From: Alloalcanivorax balearicus MACL04
GTDB taxonomy: Bacteria > Pseudomonadota > Gammaproteobacteria > Pseudomonadales > Alcanivoracaceae
Length of the DNA: 57,924 nucleotides
Assembly (NCBI RefSeq): GCF_025532145.1
Contig: NZ_ARXS01000028.1
Span: 1 to 57,924, forward strand
Direction of reading: 5' to 3'
Shown here: piece by piece, positions 24,032 to 32,057 of the stretch
How positions within the stretch are numbered: the stretch's first letter is position 1
Layout: every line of letters begins with the position of its first letter
Position numbers and translations under genes: made by a program
Notes under the pieces: generated by a model
Database searches by the model: none
Seen by the model: only the letters and a program-made list of their open reading frames with translations
Told to the model about the DNA's origin: nothing

Positions 24032-26170
24032 ATGAGCATGCTTGTGCAAGCTTTTCGTTCCTTGATCAACGAGCAGCACAATCGCTTGCTGCGACTGAAG
24101 TTTCCCCATAACGATGGGCCGGATGCGGTACTGCTGCCGGAGCAACTGGATGCGACGGAAGGCCTGTGCCGGGATTTCAGCTACACGGTGACGCTGATAT
24201 CCGATGATGCCCATCTGCATGCCAAAAGTTTCATTGGCCGCATGGTGACCCTGGAACTGGTGCGCAAGGACGGTTCGCTTCGTTATTTCAACGGTTATGT
24301 TTTCGAGTTTGCCCGACGCGGCACCGACGGCGGCTACGCTACCTATGAAATGCAGCTGGGGCCGTGGCTCAGTTTCCTGAAGTTGCGTAAGGATAATTAC
24401 CTGTTCCAGAACCAGACCGTGGCGGATCAGACCGCGGAGGTCTTCGCGGATTATCCATTGCGGGACTATCGTACTCATTTTATCAAGCCGGAGGACGATG
24501 CCACGCTCACCTTCGCCATGCAGTGGGATGAATCCGACTACAACTATCTGCATCGACGCTGGGAGGAGCGAGGCTGGTATTACTGGTACGAGCATCGGGC
24601 CGACGGCCACACCCTGGTGCTCAGTGATGACTCCGCCACCTCGGACCCCGTCGATGGCTCGCAGCGGGTGCGCTATCACAAGGAAGGAGGCAGCCGGGTC
24701 AGCGACGCCATCAGTGAGTGGTTCGCCCATCGCCGTCTGGCGTCCACCGCTTACAGCGCCGCCAGTTTCAACTTCAAGAATCCGCAACCGCAGATGGCCA
24801 GCGCCGCCACCGTCAATGATCAGGGCATGGTGCCGGACCTGGAGGTTTACGAATACGCCGGGGCCTATGGTTTCAAGGCCCGGGAAAGCGGAGAAATGCA
24901 GAGCCGTCGCCGCATGGAGGAAATCGAGGCCCACGCCAAGGTGTTCCAGGGCGAGGGCGATTGCAGCCGGTTGCAGCCGGGCCGCTGGTTCGGACTGGTG
25001 GATCATTTCGACCATGATGTGGAAGAGGAAAGCGACCACCAGTTCCTGGTGGTGGAGACGCATCATCAGGCGCGCAACAACTACCTCGGCAAGGAGTCGG
25101 TTTCCCAATACGAAAACCGCTTCCAGTGTCTGCGCAAGAAAGTGCCCTGGCGGCCCGGGCGCGGCTTCAACAGTCAGCAGCCCAAGCTGTACGGGCTGAT
25201 GACCGCCACCGTGGTGGGCCCCAGCGGCGAGGAAATTTATTGCGACGAGTATGGGCGGGTGCGGCTGCAGTTTCACTTCGACCGCGAAGGCCAGAATAAC
25301 GAGGCCAGTTCCTGTTGGGTCAGGGTGGCATCGAACTGGGCCGGCGAGCGCTTCGGTTTCATGGCGGTGCCGCGCATTGGTCAGGAAGTTCTGGTCCAGT
25401 TTCTGGACGGTGACCCGGACAAGCCGATCATCACCGGCCGGGTCTATAACCAGGCCAATATGCCGCCCTGGGATCTGCCCGCCAACAAAACCCAGACCGG
25501 GATTCTGACCCGTTCCAGCCAGGGCGGCGGCTATGACAACGCCAATGCCATCCGCTTCGAGGACAAGAAGGGCGAGGAGCAGCTCTGGATCCACGCGGAA
25601 AAGAATCAGGATATTGAAGTCGAGAACGACGAGACCCACTGGGTCGGTCAGGATCGCAGCAAAACCATCGACCGCGATGAAACCAGCCACATCAAGCGCG
25701 ACCGCACCGAAACCGTGGATCGTGATGAAACCATCACCGTGCACAACAACCGCACCGAACGGGTGGACCAGAACGAGACCATTTCCATTGGCGCCAATCG
25801 CACCGAGGACGTGGGCGACAATGAGAATGTGGTGATCGGCGGTAATCAGACCGAACTGATCAAACAGGCCAAGGCGGAAACCGTGGCCCTGGCCAAGGCG
25901 CTGACCATCGGCGGGGCTTATCAGGTTTCCGTGGGCGCGGCCATGAACACCACGGTGGGGCTGTCCCAGTCGGAGCAGGTGGGCATCAATAAATCGGTTC
26001 TGGTGGGCAAGCGTTTCACCATCAATGCGCGGGATGAGCTGTCCATCACCGTTGGCAAATCCTCGCTGGTGATGAAGTCCGATGGCACCGTGCGCATCAA
26101 CGGCGTGCAGTTTGAGTTTGGCGCCAGCGGGCCGGTTCACATCATCGGCAAGGACGTGGATATCAACTGA
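24032..26170 (+). CDS. vgrG: Type VI secretion spike protein VgrG
   Basis: A 712-residue TssI/VgrG. The gp27-like part covers about residues 1-390 (FSYTVTLISDDAHL, YEMQLGPWLSFL, QWDESDYNYLHRRWEERGW). The gp5-like OB fold begins near 400 (IYCDEYGRVRLQFHFD, SSCWVRVASNWAGE, VPRIGQEVLVQFLDGDPDKP). The needle follows: from about 530 to 610 the protein repeats in short beta-helix units (RDRTETVDRDETITV, NRTERVDQNETISIG, NRTEDVGDNENVVIG). No extra C-terminal effector domain is present; it ends in a plain IIGKDVDIN. It heads an operon with DUF2169 and PAAR-like genes. No other structural Tss genes are in the window, so it is an orphan vgrG island that must use a T6SS encoded elsewhere. Confidence 0.95.
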   Translation: MSMLVQAFRSLINEQHNRLLRLKFPHNDGPDAVLLPEQLDATEGLCRDFSYTVTLISDDAHLHAKSFIGRMVTLELVRKDGSLRYFNGYVFEFARRGTDGGYATYEMQLGPWLSFLKLRKDNYLFQNQTVADQTAEVFADYPLRDYRTHFIKPEDDATLTFAMQWDESDYNYLHRRWEERGWYYWYEHRADGHTLVLSDDSATSDPVDGSQRVRYHKEGGSRVSDAISEWFAHRRLASTAYSAASFNFKNPQPQMASAATVNDQGMVPDLEVYEYAGAYGFKARESGEMQSRRRMEEIEAHAKVFQGEGDCSRLQPGRWFGLVDHFDHDVEEESDHQFLVVETHHQARNNYLGKESVSQYENRFQCLRKKVPWRPGRGFNSQQPKLYGLMTATVVGPSGEEIYCDEYGRVRLQFHFDREGQNNEASSCWVRVASNWAGERFGFMAVPRIGQEVLVQFLDGDPDKPIITGRVYNQANMPPWDLPANKTQTGILTRSSQGGGYDNANAIRFEDKKGEEQLWIHAEKNQDIEVENDETHWVGQDRSKTIDRDETSHIKRDRTETVDRDETITVHNNRTERVDQNETISIGANRTEDVGDNENVVIGGNQTELIKQAKAETVALAKALTIGGAYQVSVGAAMNTTVGLSQSEQVGINKSVLVGKRFTINARDELSITVGKSSLVMKSDGTVRINGVQFEFGASGPVHIIGKDVDIN

Positions 26171-26173
26171 CCG

Positions 26174-27532
26174 ATGGAATTCCGCAACCTCACGCCTTTC
26201 GATGCGCTTTGCTACGGTGGTCTGGATCCGGCCGGCGCCGAGCATCGCATCATCGCGATGAAGGTGGGCTACCGTCTTGTTCCCGATGACAACGAAGCCG
26301 GCGTGTTCCATGCCCGGGTGATGGACGATGAGCCGCTGCCTTTGTGTATGGAAGACCGTTACTACGGGGAGCCGGGGCACTCCAGTGCTTTCGAGGAAAG
26401 CGACCTGGCGCCGTACAAACCCAAGTGCGATGTCTTGCTCAGAGGGCAGGCTCATGCTCCCGGGGGCAAGCCGTCCCGATCATGGCGGGTGCGCTTCAAG
26501 TTGAGTCTGCCGGTGGCTCCCGCGAATATACAGACACCACCGCCGCGGCCGCTCAATCCCCGTATGCCGTTGTCGGAAAAACAGCGGGATCAGTGGAAGC
26601 TTGAGCTTCAGCAGGCGGAGCGGACTCGATTGCAGGCGCCCACCACCCGCGTGCTGATGGACAAGGTGCTCCAAGTCACCGGGGAGCGTCATTTCAAACG
26701 CCGCTGGGGCCGCTGGTGGTTGTCCCGCCCGGCCCGCGCCCGGACGGTGCCGTTGCGCTGGGAATATGCCTTTGGCGGGCGTAGTGAAGTCGCCAATCCC
26801 GACCGTGCCGGCAATCCATCCGCGCCTTCTCACTGGCTCAATGAAGTCTGTTTCAGCAACCCCTTGGGGTGTGGCTGGATCGAGCGCCGTCATCGCCGCC
26901 TGGCGAACAAGGCCGGTCAATCGCTGACCCGGCTGCCGGCGCCGCGAATTGAAGATCCACAACAGCCATGCAGTGAGCTGGTTCAGGGCCGTCATCCGGA
27001 AGGTGAACAGGACGCCAGGGCAATGGCGAGTCTGGCCGCCGGGTACGGCGCCACGCCGGCGGGGTTTGGTATCGTCGGTCGTGCCTGGGCGCCAAGACTG
27101 GCTCATGCCGGGAGTTACGACGATGAGTGGTTGAAACGGCGTTGGCCCGGTTTGCCGGAGGATTTCGATTTCGCCTATTGGAATGGCGCGCCAGCGGATC
27201 AGCAGATCGAGTATCCGCTGCCGGGGACGCGCATCGAACTGTGGCATCTGACCGACCCGTCGCAAACGCCGCGCGGCTATTTGCGAACCGAGCTGCCGCA
27301 ACACAAGCCCTTTGTTTTGTTGCGCATGGAGAATGGCGCCATGGTGCCGATGCCGCTGCTGACCGACACCCTGATCGTCGATACCGAAACCATGGAACTG
27401 CATGTGACCCACCGGATTTCGATTCCCCAGGGGACGCCGGTACGCGTGATCGAAGCCCGGTTTGAGACCGATCCGGAAGCGCCGCTGGTGAAGGCCGGGA
27501 TCGAGGTGGAGGAAACCACGGATGGCGGATGA
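26174..27532 (+). CDS. DUF2169 type VI adaptor/chaperone
   Basis: A 452-residue DUF2169-family protein (MEFRNLTPFDALCYGGLDPAG; LPLCMEDRYYGEPGHSSAFEESDLAPYKPKCDVLL; VPLRWEYAFGG). DUF2169 proteins are adaptors found between vgrG and PAAR-like DUF4150 effectors and are thought to help load the effector onto the spike. It starts 3 bases after the vgrG stop and overlaps the next gene by 11 bases, so the three are one transcription unit. Length and context agree with the family. Confidence 0.88.
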   Translation: MEFRNLTPFDALCYGGLDPAGAEHRIIAMKVGYRLVPDDNEAGVFHARVMDDEPLPLCMEDRYYGEPGHSSAFEESDLAPYKPKCDVLLRGQAHAPGGKPSRSWRVRFKLSLPVAPANIQTPPPRPLNPRMPLSEKQRDQWKLELQQAERTRLQAPTTRVLMDKVLQVTGERHFKRRWGRWWLSRPARARTVPLRWEYAFGGRSEVANPDRAGNPSAPSHWLNEVCFSNPLGCGWIERRHRRLANKAGQSLTRLPAPRIEDPQQPCSELVQGRHPEGEQDARAMASLAAGYGATPAGFGIVGRAWAPRLAHAGSYDDEWLKRRWPGLPEDFDFAYWNGAPADQQIEYPLPGTRIELWHLTDPSQTPRGYLRTELPQHKPFVLLRMENGAMVPMPLLTDTLIVDTETMELHVTHRISIPQGTPVRVIEARFETDPEAPLVKAGIEVEETTDGG

Positions 27533-28520
27533 TTACATCGCCCGCAAGCAAGGTGGCTGGAAGGTGGTGAGCCTGGCCCCGGATGTCTGCAAGACGCCCA
27601 TGGGCAGCAGCACGCCGCCGGTGCCGTACCCGGTCACCGCCGAGCTGGCACAGAGCGGCAAGACCGCGGCCACGGTGCGTGCCAACGGCCATGAATTGGT
27701 GCTGTTCGACGCCAGCCTGGTATCGAAAACCCTGGGCGATGCCGCCGGCAGTGCCAAGGGGGTGAAGAGTGGTACGGTGGGGGCGGCGAGCTGGCCCAAG
27801 GGGCGCAGCAGCAGTGTCTTTGTGCAAGGCAAACCGATCGTTCGCCATGACGACGAATTCTGGATGAACGGCAGCCATGGTGGCAACTGGACCATTGCCG
27901 AGCTATTGAAGGTGCTGTGTCCCAAGGATAAGGACGTGGTGGACGATCTGGCCAAGACCGATGTCTACATTGCCGATGATATCTACTATGACGACCTTAT
28001 CTACGACGGTAGCGAATGGATTGTTGACCGCTTTCCTGGCGGCGGCTCCTGGGGGGGCGATTCTCTATTGATGCTGGCGACCGGGTCCGCGCAGGCCGCC
28101 GCGACCACCGCCTATCACGAGTTGATACATAAACATCAGGACCCGTCCATGAGCTGGCAGGCGATGGAGGAAGATGCCTACTACAGAACCGAGGCGTGGG
28201 CCATTGAACGAGGGATGCCAGCCCCGAACATCGACGGGTTCGAGTTCCGGACCACCAACGCGGATGGCGCGCTCGTGCCTAACAGTGATGACATCGAGCG
28301 ATTCGTACAAGAGACTTATCCTATTCCGGCGGATCCAAACGCGGCTTTTCCGGTGGGAGTGAACGCTTCCGGTGATGTGCAATTGAGCGATGGCACGACG
28401 CGGGCACCAGAGAAAGGAGACCGCATAGCGGGACAGGAGGAGACGGCCCGTAAAAGAAAAGTACCCCGCTCGGTGTGGAAGTGCCCGGGTGAAGGCGACA
28501 CCCCGCCTGAGGAGGAATGA
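27522..28520 (+). CDS. PAAR-like (DUF4150) T6SS effector with HExxH metallopeptidase-like domain
   Basis: A 332-residue protein. Residues 15-125 form a DUF4150 PAAR-like tip (DVCKTPMGSSTPPVPYPV, GKPIVRHDDEFWMN), which sharpens the VgrG spike. From about 145 onward it is unlike the tip family and carries AYHELIHKHQ, a HExxH zinc-binding motif (H199, E200, H203), followed by acidic residues in MEEDAYYRTEAW (E217/D218/E224) that could supply the third ligand. The simplest reading is a zinc protease toxin carried on the tip; activity is inferred from the motif alone. The last 40 residues are basic and disordered-looking. It overlaps DUF2169 upstream and a lipoprotein gene downstream (ATGA), the usual effector-immunity spacing. 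Confidence 0.75.
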   Translation: MADDYIARKQGGWKVVSLAPDVCKTPMGSSTPPVPYPVTAELAQSGKTAATVRANGHELVLFDASLVSKTLGDAAGSAKGVKSGTVGAASWPKGRSSSVFVQGKPIVRHDDEFWMNGSHGGNWTIAELLKVLCPKDKDVVDDLAKTDVYIADDIYYDDLIYDGSEWIVDRFPGGGSWGGDSLLMLATGSAQAAATTAYHELIHKHQDPSMSWQAMEEDAYYRTEAWAIERGMPAPNIDGFEFRTTNADGALVPNSDDIERFVQETYPIPADPNAAFPVGVNASGDVQLSDGTTRAPEKGDRIAGQEETARKRKVPRSVWKCPGEGDTPPEEE

Positions 28521-28999
28521 ATATGCTCAGGGCCATGGAGCGTTGCTCGTTTTTATTGGGTCTCTTGTGCCTGACCGCCCTGACTCAGGCCTGCGTTGGA
28601 AACAACAACGGAAATAACAGCGGGCAGCTCCCGCCGATGGATACCACCATGACCAGTATTGAAGTGAATACCGCCGATGGCGCCCACCCGCTCACCATGG
28701 CGGATCTGGAAGCGCTCAAAGCGAACCTGATTGAAGTCCTGTCCGAAAAAAAGCCGGAGCAGGACTACGGCTTCCTTATCGGCGAGCTGCGTGATCATTC
28801 CGCGCCCATGATTAGCGAAGACGGTGTGGCCAGGATAGGTGGCTGGCGCCTCACGGAGATTTCCGGGAGGCCGGTGTTCGAACGGCAACAGATGCCGCGG
28901 GCGCCGCTGATGCGTTTTTTCCATGCGCCGATTGCCTTGGACAAAGACGGTCGCTGGCGGGTCGCGGACGTCATCATCGTCAAGGTGCGGGGCCGATAA
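28517..28999 (+). CDS. Small lipoprotein, candidate immunity protein
   Basis: A 160-residue protein with a lipoprotein signal (FLLGLLCLTALTQACVG, lipobox Cys near 26) and a low-complexity GNNNGNNSG linker. The rest is a compact domain with no recognised family (RIGGWRLTEISGRPVFERQ). It overlaps the HExxH effector gene by 4 bases. A periplasm-facing lipoprotein directly behind an effector is a common layout for immunity against a toxin acting in the periplasm; the assignment is inference. Starts at 28517 or 28523 are both possible. Confidence 0.65.
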   Translation: MNMLRAMERCSFLLGLLCLTALTQACVGNNNGNNSGQLPPMDTTMTSIEVNTADGAHPLTMADLEALKANLIEVLSEKKPEQDYGFLIGELRDHSAPMISEDGVARIGGWRLTEISGRPVFERQQMPRAPLMRFFHAPIALDKDGRWRVADVIIVKVRGR

Positions 29000-29038
29000 G
29001 CACCGGGACCGGAGCGGCTATGGGAAAGGATGCCGGAG

Positions 29039-30253
29039 ATGGATGACGTAATCGTTTTGGATCCGATAACAATCTACGCGGGGCGGGAACTGCCGAACGG
29101 AGATTGGCTGCATGTGAACCCCAGAACCGAAGGGGTTCTCATGGAAGTGTTCCCGGCGGATGAAACCATTGAAACGCCGTTGTCCCGGGAGCTGCTCAGC
29201 TATGATGACTATGCGGCCTATCGGGAGGCGCACCCGGAACTGGATCTGCCGGAGTTCGAACCGCCGGACGAGGAAGAAGAGGAAGCGCCCATTGGCCGGC
29301 AGAATCGCTCCATTCAGAGCCACGGCGGTGGCAACACCATAGGGCGAGTGGTCGGCGAAACCGGCGCCACCCCGGGGCCGGCCAGTGAGGCCAATCCTCC
29401 GGTGGAGCCGGAAACCGGGGAGGAAGAAGGGTTCTGGTCCCGGAACGGTGAAGGTATTCTGGACGGCACCCAGTTAGCCCTGGATGGCGTGGGCTTGATT
29501 CCCGTGGTCGGAGAGGTGGCCGACGGTATCAATGCCCTGGTCAGTCTGGCGCGCGGCGATTATGCCGGTGCCGCCCTGTCCGCCGCCGCCATGATTCCCT
29601 TCGCCGGCTGGGGCGCCACCGCCGCCAAGGGCGTGCGTAAAGGAGCTCAGGCACTGGAGGGAACGGCCAAGGCGGGTAAGGAAGTGGCGGAGGAGGCCGC
29701 TGAGCAGACCGCCAAGAAAGCCGACGATGCGCCGGCTAGCGGTGGTGGTAAAGATGGGAAAGGCGATGGCGGTAAAACCAAGGGGCGGGGGAAATGTGTT
29801 CTCAGGCCTTACCGGCCCGACACCTGTAAAGCAGAAAAGAAGATCGGGCATCATGTCGTTCCTGATCGGGCGTTCAGACTCGGAGGTCGTAAGGGCCCGG
29901 GAAGACGTCAGATTCCCGGTGGCTTATCCGAGTCGGAGGGCCTTGTGATCTGCCTGACGAGAAGCCAGCATACCCGAGTGCACCGACTATACGATCAAAA
30001 GTATGAGCCTGGAATCGGCGCACTTGGTTCCCCTCCGGGAACGGCCAGCCTGCTTGCTTTAGAGATGGCGGGAGCTAAAGCTGCTGCTTCGGTTACTGGT
30101 TGCAAGACATCCAGCCTTGCGGCTCAGTTACGCGCTTACCATCAGGCGAAAGGAATGGGGCCGGACTTCAAAGTCAGGGCTAATAAGAGTGGCAAGCTGA
30201 CGCGTGAACTGTCGTTTGGCGACTTGGGTAGTGAAGGCCCCGGGGAATTCTAG
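29039..30253 (+). CDS. T6SS-type polymorphic toxin with GHH (HNH/Endo VII-like) nuclease tip
   Basis: A 404-residue protein. Start at 29039 fits GGGAAAGG 9 bases upstream better than the ATG at 29030. The N-terminus has no PAAR or signal peptide. An acidic, Pro-rich linker (residues about 70-130) leads to the pre-toxin segment LDGVGLIPVVGEVADG...ALSAAAMIPFAGWG, found in many polymorphic toxins just before the toxic domain. The C-terminal domain carries IGHHVVPDRAFRL (GHH at about 270-272) and GLVICLTRSQHTRVHRLYD, matching the GHH2-type nuclease pattern. The toxin tip (about 29.79-30.25 kb) is less GC-rich than the N-terminal part, as expected for exchangeable toxin ends. DNase activity is inferred. 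Confidence 0.7.
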   Translation: MDDVIVLDPITIYAGRELPNGDWLHVNPRTEGVLMEVFPADETIETPLSRELLSYDDYAAYREAHPELDLPEFEPPDEEEEEAPIGRQNRSIQSHGGGNTIGRVVGETGATPGPASEANPPVEPETGEEEGFWSRNGEGILDGTQLALDGVGLIPVVGEVADGINALVSLARGDYAGAALSAAAMIPFAGWGATAAKGVRKGAQALEGTAKAGKEVAEEAAEQTAKKADDAPASGGGKDGKGDGGKTKGRGKCVLRPYRPDTCKAEKKIGHHVVPDRAFRLGGRKGPGRRQIPGGLSESEGLVICLTRSQHTRVHRLYDQKYEPGIGALGSPPGTASLLALEMAGAKAAASVTGCKTSSLAAQLRAYHQAKGMGPDFKVRANKSGKLTRELSFGDLGSEGPGEF

Positions 30254-30266
30254 AAAAGGCAATACT

Positions 30267-31289
30267 ATGTCAGACACTAAAGGCTCACCGATTACATTCG
30301 TAAATGGCTGCGCAATAAATCGGGATATGTACTACATCGCTTCTTCCCCGGACGTTTGGACCGAGTCGGAAGATGCGCCTTATTCCGTGATGTTTATTTA
30401 CCAGGATCAGACGGAAGAGAAATGGTTCTATCATGAGCTGCCGAACTGGGAGGTGGTCTCAACGTGTTTCCCGGAGCCGATGGTCAACGAAACGCGAAAA
30501 GCCTATGCGCTCAACATAGACGGCGAGGTCGAATGCTACAGCCGGGATGGCACCATCGTTGAAGTGATAGACGATGCGGGCGATAAGGAAGGCGGCCCGA
30601 ATCATGGTCCGGTGAACAGAATTCGCAAGCTGGGAAAACACCTGTACGTTTGCGGCCATGGTGGCCAGGTCTACAGGAGGATGGATGCGGGTTGGGAGCA
30701 TTGTGATGCCGGTTTGCTGCAGGCTCCCACTTCCGTTCAGCCCTCTTCGGGGACAACGGAAGAAGAGCGACAGCGAATGATCCAGAGCATGATCGATGCG
30801 ATGGATAATGAGATTGCGCTTTACGACGTCAACGGTCCGGATGAGGATGACCTTTATGTCGTCGGCAGCGATGGCTTTATAGCTCACTACGATGGCAGGG
30901 AGTGGAGCCGGCTGGATCGCGTTACCGGCTCTCATCTGAATTGTATTCATGTCGTATCGCCTTCGGAACTATGGATCGCAGGGAGTGCGGGGACGATCTT
31001 GCGAGGTAACGCGCGGGAGGGATTCAAAGTCATTGCTCGCAAGACCTCGGAGTGGGACTTTTTATCCATAACGTCCTATGAGGGTGCGGTTTATCTTTCC
31101 GCTGACGACGGTATTTATTCCATGCGGAACCTGAACCCGGAGCGTCTGGATATCAGTGACCAACTGAACCTGAGAGACGTCTCCGATATTGAAGCCAGGG
31201 ATGGTGTTCTTTGGGCTCTTTCGCCGAAAAAGCTGCTTCGCTTCGACGGCAACGAATGGGAGTGCTTTGAACATCCGAATAATCGATAA
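30267..31289 (+). CDS. Probable beta-propeller immunity protein
   Basis: A 340-residue cytosolic protein starting at MSDTKGSPITF, with AAAAGG upstream; it begins 13 bases after the nuclease effector. Repeated blade-like segments (RIRKLGKHLYVCGHGGQVYRR, DLYVVGSDGFIAHYDGREW, ELWIAGSAGTILRG, GVLWALSPKKLLRFDGNEW) suggest a WD/kelch-like propeller. No signal peptide, as expected for protection against a nuclease acting in the cytoplasm. Role inferred from position. Base composition is lower in GC than the vgrG part of the island. Confidence 0.65.
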   Translation: MSDTKGSPITFVNGCAINRDMYYIASSPDVWTESEDAPYSVMFIYQDQTEEKWFYHELPNWEVVSTCFPEPMVNETRKAYALNIDGEVECYSRDGTIVEVIDDAGDKEGGPNHGPVNRIRKLGKHLYVCGHGGQVYRRMDAGWEHCDAGLLQAPTSVQPSSGTTEEERQRMIQSMIDAMDNEIALYDVNGPDEDDLYVVGSDGFIAHYDGREWSRLDRVTGSHLNCIHVVSPSELWIAGSAGTILRGNAREGFKVIARKTSEWDFLSITSYEGAVYLSADDGIYSMRNLNPERLDISDQLNLRDVSDIEARDGVLWALSPKKLLRFDGNEWECFEHPNNR

Positions 31290-31424
31290 GTTCGGTTTTG
31301 ATAAAGCACATCAACTTGGAAATGGTCATGGCTGAATTCGAGGAAGAAAGTTGAATTTGCTACTGGACCTGATTATTCATACCCCTTGGCCGGTTGACTT
31401 TTAATCCTGCGTGGTCCGATTTTT

Positions 31425-31904
31425 ATGAGTGTGAATATCAAAAGGGCTATTGATTTTATAGGGCATGCCTCGAGCTATCCGGAACTCGATGATTTCCTGA
31501 TCGGATCAGGGGTCGAACAAAGGCTGACGGCCGAGGATCTGCCCTCCGCGGAGCTGTTGGCCGACAACGGTACGGTCGTTTTGCAGTTCACCTCTTCCTA
31601 TGCCGAAACTTATGGCAAGCCACGTAGTGACGGTCTGCTGTTTCTGGAGGATGTCACCGCACAGAATCCGAAGTACGAGGACGATATCGGGCCTTTTACC
31701 AGTAATTTGCCGCTGGGCTTAAGAATGGATATGACGGGGAGTGACATTGTGTCGCTGCTGGGAGAGCCGGGCTATAGCGGGGAGTTCTTCGGTGGCCACT
31801 TTTTGACCTACGATGGCCTTATCCCGAACATCACCGTTAATATCAAGCTGGATATCAAAAGCAGGGAGATCATCTTCGTCAGGTTCATGCCTGTTGAAGT
31901 CTGA
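31425..31904 (+). CDS. Small cytosolic protein, candidate second immunity gene
   Basis: A 159-residue acidic protein with no signal peptide. SNLPLGLRMDMTGSDIVSLLGEP resembles a pattern common in small bacterial immunity-type proteins (GL..D.s...I...LG.P), but no exact family was recognised. It follows the propeller gene by 135 bases, with no toxin directly before it. It may be an extra or stray immunity gene left by past effector exchange. A clear ribosome site is not visible. Confidence 0.55.
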   Translation: MSVNIKRAIDFIGHASSYPELDDFLIGSGVEQRLTAEDLPSAELLADNGTVVLQFTSSYAETYGKPRSDGLLFLEDVTAQNPKYEDDIGPFTSNLPLGLRMDMTGSDIVSLLGEPGYSGEFFGGHFLTYDGLIPNITVNIKLDIKSREIIFVRFMPVEV

Positions 31905-31970
31905 TAATCCCCGCCTCTGTTCCTCTCTTGAGCGCTAATCGCTATGAACTCAGGGTGGGCTGCAGTGCTA

Positions 31971-32057
31971 CTGTAGGAGCCAGCCCTGCCGGCAAATGGG
32001 TTGCCCGGATGATGGAACGATTCGCCAGCAGGGCTGGCTCCTACAGCTGGGGTGTAG
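31971..32057. repeat. REP-like palindromic pair overlapping the kinase 3' end
   Basis: CTGTAGGAGCCAGCCCTGCCGG and TTCGCCAGCAGGGCTGGCTCC-TACAG form a long inverted pair. Its right arm supplies the stop codon and last codons of the minus-strand kinase gene. Confidence 0.8.

Noticed and set aside
23849-26455. 868-codon minus-strand frame opposite vgrG
   Set aside because: Antisense shadow of a clear VgrG gene; no ribosome site, no domain pattern.
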